Source: Lachnoclostridium phytofermentans (GTDB lineage Bacteria > Bacillota > Clostridia > Lachnospirales > Lachnospiraceae). Taken from it: a DNA stretch of 10,177 nucleotides. The position numbers and the translations under genes are program-made. The notes below the pieces were generated by a model. That model was given only the letters and a program-made list of their open reading frames with translations. It was not told the origin of the DNA and made no database searches. Position 1 is the first letter of the stretch. Every line of letters begins with the position of its first letter. This document shows, in pieces, positions 6,969 to 10,177 of this stretch. Location: positions 1 through 10,177 of the forward strand of contig DPVV01000289.1 in the NCBI GenBank assembly GCA_003526525.1, read 5' to 3'.

Positions 6969-7661
6969 ATGGCTACGGAGGTAAAAGCATTGATCTATAT
7001 TGTGGAAGATGATAGAAATATTCGAGAAATCGAAGGGTACGCACTAAGGAATAGCGGATTTGAGGTGGAAGTTTTTGAAACCGGAGAAGAGTTATATAAA
7101 GCTTTGGAGAAAGAGATTCCAGATTTAATTTTACTAGATGTTATGCTACCAAATGAAGATGGACTTAGTATTCTTTCTAATGTAAGAAAGGATTCAAAAA
7201 CTGAGAGTATTCCTATCATGATGGTAACAGCAAAAACCACGGAGATGGATAAGGTCAAGGGACTAGATCTTGGCGCTGATGATTATATTACGAAACCATT
7301 TGGTATAATGGAATTAGTTTCTCGGGTGAAAGCATTACTACGCCGTGCAGGAGGTACCGGTCAAAACTCTGGCTCTCTTAGTTTTCATAATGTGTCCTTA
7401 CATGTTGAAAAGCATAGCGTAACCGTGGATTCTGGAAGCTGTGAACTCACTTATAAGGAATTTGAACTTCTTAGATACCTTCTAGAGAATCAAGGAATTG
7501 TTTTATCCAGGGATCGAATTATGGAACGTGTTTGGGGATTTGATTACGAGGGAGAAAGCAGAACAGTAGATATGCACATAAAAACGTTACGACATAAATT
7601 AGGAGCCGGTGGAGACATTATAAAAACTGTCCGTAACGTCGGGTATAAAATCGGGGACTAA
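6969..7661 (+). CDS. phoP: PhoP/PhoB-type response regulator, OmpR family
   Basis: A transcription factor activated by phosphorylation from a PhoR kinase; the likely reader of the Pho box before pstS. The receiver domain (about 8-125) has acidic residues Glu13-Asp14-Asp15, phospho-acceptor Asp57 in LLDVMLP, Thr87 and Lys109 in TKPF. A winged-helix DNA-binding domain (about 135-229) shows the family's YKEFELL, RTVDMHIKTLRHKLG and VGYKI signatures. Length 230 is normal. Two starts are possible: ATG 6969 with AGGGGG (6956-6961) 7 nt upstream, or in-frame TTG 6990 with a stronger GGAGG (6977-6981) 8 nt upstream, which would give the MIYIVEDD beginning typical of the family (223 residues). The kinase gene follows after 18 nt. 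The name phoP rests on context and similarity. Confidence 0.92.
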   Translation: MATEVKALIYIVEDDRNIREIEGYALRNSGFEVEVFETGEELYKALEKEIPDLILLDVMLPNEDGLSILSNVRKDSKTESIPIMMVTAKTTEMDKVKGLDLGADDYITKPFGIMELVSRVKALLRRAGGTGQNSGSLSFHNVSLHVEKHSVTVDSGSCELTYKEFELLRYLLENQGIVLSRDRIMERVWGFDYEGESRTVDMHIKTLRHKLGAGGDIIKTVRNVGYKIGD

Positions 7662-7679
7662 CAAATAGGAGGAAGTCCT

Positions 7680-9044
7680 ATGAGTATGAAAAAAAGGATA
7701 ACGGTACAGTTATGTGTAGTAGGCGGCATTGCCATTGTAGTCACCTCAATGCTTGCAATGTTCGTCTATTCTATGATATTTCAGAGACAAATCTTTAGTG
7801 ATTTAGAAACAAACCTTAAGGTTATGGAGGTTTTGTTTGAAGACGGAAATTTTGAGAAAGGCATCCAGGCTCCATCAAAAGATTTACTTCGTGTGACACT
7901 CATGAATCGTGATGGAGAGGTCTTATATGACAGTGATGCGATTTCCATACATATGGAATATCACAAAGAGCGTCCAGAGTTTGTAGAGGCTTTAGAAGAA
8001 GGCATTGGAAAAGATATTCGACTATCGAAAACGATCGGGAAGAATACTTACTATTATGCTAAGCTAATAAGGGATGATTATGTATTACGAGTTGCCAAAG
8101 ATGCAAATGGAATGATTGCTTTATTTTATGAAGCCTTACCAATCATTTTAGTTGGTGCAGTGGTACTTTTATTTATCTGCTTGATACTTGCACATTATCT
8201 TACAAAGAGGATCATTCGCCCAATTGAGAATATGGCAGAAGAATTAGCACAAATTACGGAGTTCAGCGAAAAGATTCCCTATGAAGAGTTAAAACCATTT
8301 GCTACGATGATTAAGGATCAACATAGTAGTATTCACAAACAGTTAAAGGATTTGGAGCATAGTGAAAAAATCCGCCAAGAATTTACTGCAAATGTATCGC
8401 ATGAGTTAAAAACTCCACTAACTGCTATCACGGGATATTCTGAGCTGATTGAGGAAGGAATTGCAACACCTGAGGATTCCATACGTTTTGCAAAAGAAAT
8501 CCGAAAGAATGCTACTAGGTTACTTCATCTCATCAATGATATCATTGAGTTATCAGAGCTTGATATTGCGGATGAGGAGGTTAGTAAGGAAGAGTTAGAT
8601 TTATATGAAATAGCAAAAAACTGTGTTGATACTCTTAGAATAACTGCAAAAAATCATGAGGTAGAGCTAAGATTAATTGGTAATTCGGTATTTTTATATG
8701 CTAATAGAAATATGATGGAAGAGTTAATAACTAATCTTTGCGACAATGCAATTCGGTATAATAAAAAGGGTGGTACAGTAAAGATAGTTACTTATCATGT
8801 AGATGAGAAAGTAGTTCTTACGGTAGAGGATACTGGAATTGGAATTCCCAAAGAACATTCTACCCGGGTATTTGAACGTTTTTATCGAGTAGATAAAAGT
8901 CGGTCGAAACAAACTGGTGGAACAGGACTTGGACTTGCGATTGTAAAGCATATCGTTGCAAAGCATGATGCAAAAATTACATTAAAAAGTGAAGTGATGG
9001 TGGGGACTACGGTTACTATAGAGTTTCCATCGATAAATAAATAA
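7680..9044 (+). CDS. phoR: PhoR-like membrane sensor histidine kinase (second copy, paired with phoP)
   Basis: The probable cognate kinase of the preceding regulator, 454 residues. Membrane helices at about 11-33 and 151-173 flank an extracytoplasmic sensor, then a HAMP-like segment, the DHp domain with His241 in NVSHELKTP, and a complete ATPase domain: NLCDNAIRYN (352-361), DTGIG (384-388), ERFYRVDKSRS (399-409) and GTGLGL (414-419). As in the first kinase there is no space for a cytoplasmic PAS domain. The two resemble each other over their whole length, including the sensor, where both show E..H.eR.E...AL..GIG...R.S.TI and end in DY.LR.A. AGGAGG (7667-7672) lies 7 nt before ATG 7680. It is the last gene of the operon, its stop touching the terminator stem. 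Confidence 0.93.
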   Translation: MSMKKRITVQLCVVGGIAIVVTSMLAMFVYSMIFQRQIFSDLETNLKVMEVLFEDGNFEKGIQAPSKDLLRVTLMNRDGEVLYDSDAISIHMEYHKERPEFVEALEEGIGKDIRLSKTIGKNTYYYAKLIRDDYVLRVAKDANGMIALFYEALPIILVGAVVLLFICLILAHYLTKRIIRPIENMAEELAQITEFSEKIPYEELKPFATMIKDQHSSIHKQLKDLEHSEKIRQEFTANVSHELKTPLTAITGYSELIEEGIATPEDSIRFAKEIRKNATRLLHLINDIIELSELDIADEEVSKEELDLYEIAKNCVDTLRITAKNHEVELRLIGNSVFLYANRNMMEELITNLCDNAIRYNKKGGTVKIVTYHVDEKVVLTVEDTGIGIPKEHSTRVFERFYRVDKSRSKQTGGTGLGLAIVKHIVAKHDAKITLKSEVMVGTTVTIEFPSINK

Positions 9045-9085
9045 AAAAGTAAGGTGCTGTTGTAACGTTAACACCTTACTTTTTT
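9043..9085 (+). terminator. Intrinsic terminator, likely bidirectional
   Basis: Arms 9043-9056 and 9072-9085 pair perfectly over 14 bp: an A6 run, then GTAAGGTG, matched by CACCTTAC and a T6 run, around a 15-nt loop. The core GTAAGGTG/CACCTTAC followed by T6 is a standard terminator for the kinase operon, whose stop codon overlaps its left edge. Read on the other strand the same stem is also followed by six T, so it should also stop the convergent Na+/phosphate cotransporter transcript. More T-rich sequence follows on the + strand. Confidence 0.92.
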
Positions 9086-9094
9086 GTTTTTTAT

Positions 9095-9130
9095 GACAAG
9101 GAAAAGTTCACAATAGCGCTTTTTCTTGTT
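9095..9130. other. Second stem-loop between the convergent genes
   Basis: Positions 9095-9106 and 9119-9130 can pair over 12 bp with two G-U pairs, written for the + strand, around a 12-nt loop. Neither strand has a U-run after it, so it is not a terminator. On the - strand it lies in the 3' untranslated part of the cotransporter message, just before the bidirectional terminator, and could protect the 3' end. It is AT-rich and may be of no importance. Confidence 0.35.
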
Positions 9131-9155
9131 CATTGTATTTTAGTAAATGATATCT

Positions 9156-10177
9156 TTATTCGTTTATTTCTGGTAAAGCATATTTTTTCTTGTTTGCCTC
9201 AAATTGTTCTGTAAAATAGCGCTCGCCCGTGAATTTTACATCATGAAGATATTCATGGGTATCAAAGCTGTTTTCATTCAACTGCAGCATACTTACTGCA
9301 ATGTTAGAACAGTGGTCAGATACACGCTCAAAGTTTGTTAAGAGATCGGTATAAACAAAACCAAGTTCTGTTGTACACTGTCCTTTTTGAAGTCTTCTAA
9401 TATGACGATCTTTGAGTTCTTTTCTTAAGAGGTCTATTACTTCTTCCAGTGGCTCGATTTGCTTAGCTAATTCAAGATCATCGGTAACAAACGCTTTTAT
9501 TGTCATATTTAAAATATCAGTCACAGCATCTGTCATTACGTTTAATCCATCTTGTGCTTCTTTAGAGAAATTAATCGATTTTTGATTAATCTCCTTGGCA
9601 AGATCTAAGATATTTACCGCATGATCACTAATACGTTCAAAATCACCAATGGAATGTAAAAACATAGAAACTAAATTACTATCGCCTAAGGACAGTTCTT
9701 TACTACTTAATTTAACAAGATAGGTTCCAAGCATGTCCTCAAATTTATCAACTCTATTCTCGTTATCCATAATAGAATCGCTAATTTTTTCATCATACTT
9801 TGTAAGCTGATGAATAGAAGATAGAATAGTATCTTTCGCTAGCTCAGCCATTTGTTTTGTAACTTCGTTACACTGATCTACTGCATAACCAGGAGATGCA
9901 AGAAAACGCTCATCAAGTCCAGTGATTGTATCTTCTGAATTAGCAGTGTCTTTATCATCTTTTAATGTAAGACAAGCAAGTTTCTCAAGTCCTCTAGTAA
10001 ATGGAAGTAATACCGCAGTAGTTAATAAGTTAAATGTTGTATGAACAATAGCGATAGATACGGCATCTACGGAATCATTAATAAAGGAAAATCCTATGGT
10101 ATACTGTATGGAGTAAAATGCGATTAAGAACAATACGGTACCAATTAAGTTAAAGTAAAGGTGTACTAATGCAGCAC
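9156..10177 (-). CDS. Na+/phosphate cotransporter with PhoU-like domain, 3' part only
   Basis: The C-terminal 339 or so residues of a Na/Pi cotransporter (NptA/YjbB-like, SLC34-related) that imports phosphate with sodium. The frame is open to the right edge, so the start lies outside; the TTG at 10133 is an internal Leu. Visible first are two membrane segments, one with HLYFNLIGTVLF and one with IVHTTFNLLTTAVLLPF, matching the family's repeated H..FN motif. A cytoplasmic helical domain follows with two PhoU-type signatures, FERISDHAVNI and FERVSDHCSNI, in which Ser replaces the usual Gly. It converges on the phoP-phoR operon and shares its terminator. It probably provides a low-affinity route beside Pst. 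No Pho box can be judged, as its promoter is outside. Confidence 0.92.
   Translation of the reverse strand, partial: AALVHLYFNLIGTVLFLIAFYSIQYTIGFSFINDSVDAVSIAIVHTTFNLLTTAVLLPFTRGLEKLACLTLKDDKDTANSEDTITGLDERFLASPGYAVDQCNEVTKQMAELAKDTILSSIHQLTKYDEKISDSIMDNENRVDKFEDMLGTYLVKLSSKELSLGDSNLVSMFLHSIGDFERISDHAVNILDLAKEINQKSINFSKEAQDGLNVMTDAVTDILNMTIKAFVTDDLELAKQIEPLEEVIDLLRKELKDRHIRRLQKGQCTTELGFVYTDLLTNFERVSDHCSNIAVSMLQLNENSFDTHEYLHDVKFTGERYFTEQFEANKKKYALPEINE

Noticed and set aside
8724..8966. Open frames on the minus strand within the kinase, pst and phoU genes
   Set aside because: They are antisense to well-supported genes, have no ribosome sites and encode no recognisable domain.

Overview
The window is AT-rich, with strong GGAGG-type ribosome binding sites and clostridial-looking proteins. 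It most resembles a low-GC Firmicute of the Clostridia, and I would guess a Lachnospiraceae relative near Lachnoclostridium. That placement is an impression from composition and protein style, not a database match. The whole window is a phosphate-acquisition (Pho) locus with one almost unbroken theme: take up inorganic phosphate, sense its level, and regulate uptake.

Layout on the + strand. Positions 76-114 hold a three-unit Pho box (TTnnACA repeats, exactly 11 bp apart) placed directly in front of a TATGAT -10 element. It drives pstS (phosphate-binding lipoprotein), pstC and pstA (permeases) and pstB (ATPase). A 13-bp hairpin separates pstS from pstC. At the pstC-pstA junction a second hairpin lies between a strong Shine-Dalgarno sequence and a pstA start that has none of its own. 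A 165-bp gap after pstB holds three TTCAATGAAA repeats, a possible 34-codon ORF and a good extended -10 promoter. phoU and a first PhoR-like sensor kinase follow.

A second promoter near 6178-6205 precedes an HD-domain phosphohydrolase, a PhoP/PhoB-type response regulator and a second PhoR-like kinase. This set ends in a strong A-stem-T terminator at 9043-9085 that should work in both directions. On the - strand, converging on it, is the 3' part of a Na+/phosphate cotransporter with a C-terminal PhoU-like domain; its 5' end lies beyond the right edge.

How the parts work together (known for these families, inferred here): PstSCAB imports phosphate at high affinity; PhoU links transporter state to the PhoR kinase; PhoR phosphorylates PhoP; PhoP-P binds Pho boxes such as the one upstream of pstS. 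The gene content is a known system. The less ordinary points are the RNA architecture of the pst operon (two junction hairpins, one of which may position a remote ribosome binding site for pstA), two similar sensor kinases around one response regulator, and an HD hydrolase inside the regulatory operon. I see no mobile element, CRISPR array, tRNA or rRNA. All genes appear intact except the one cut by the right edge.
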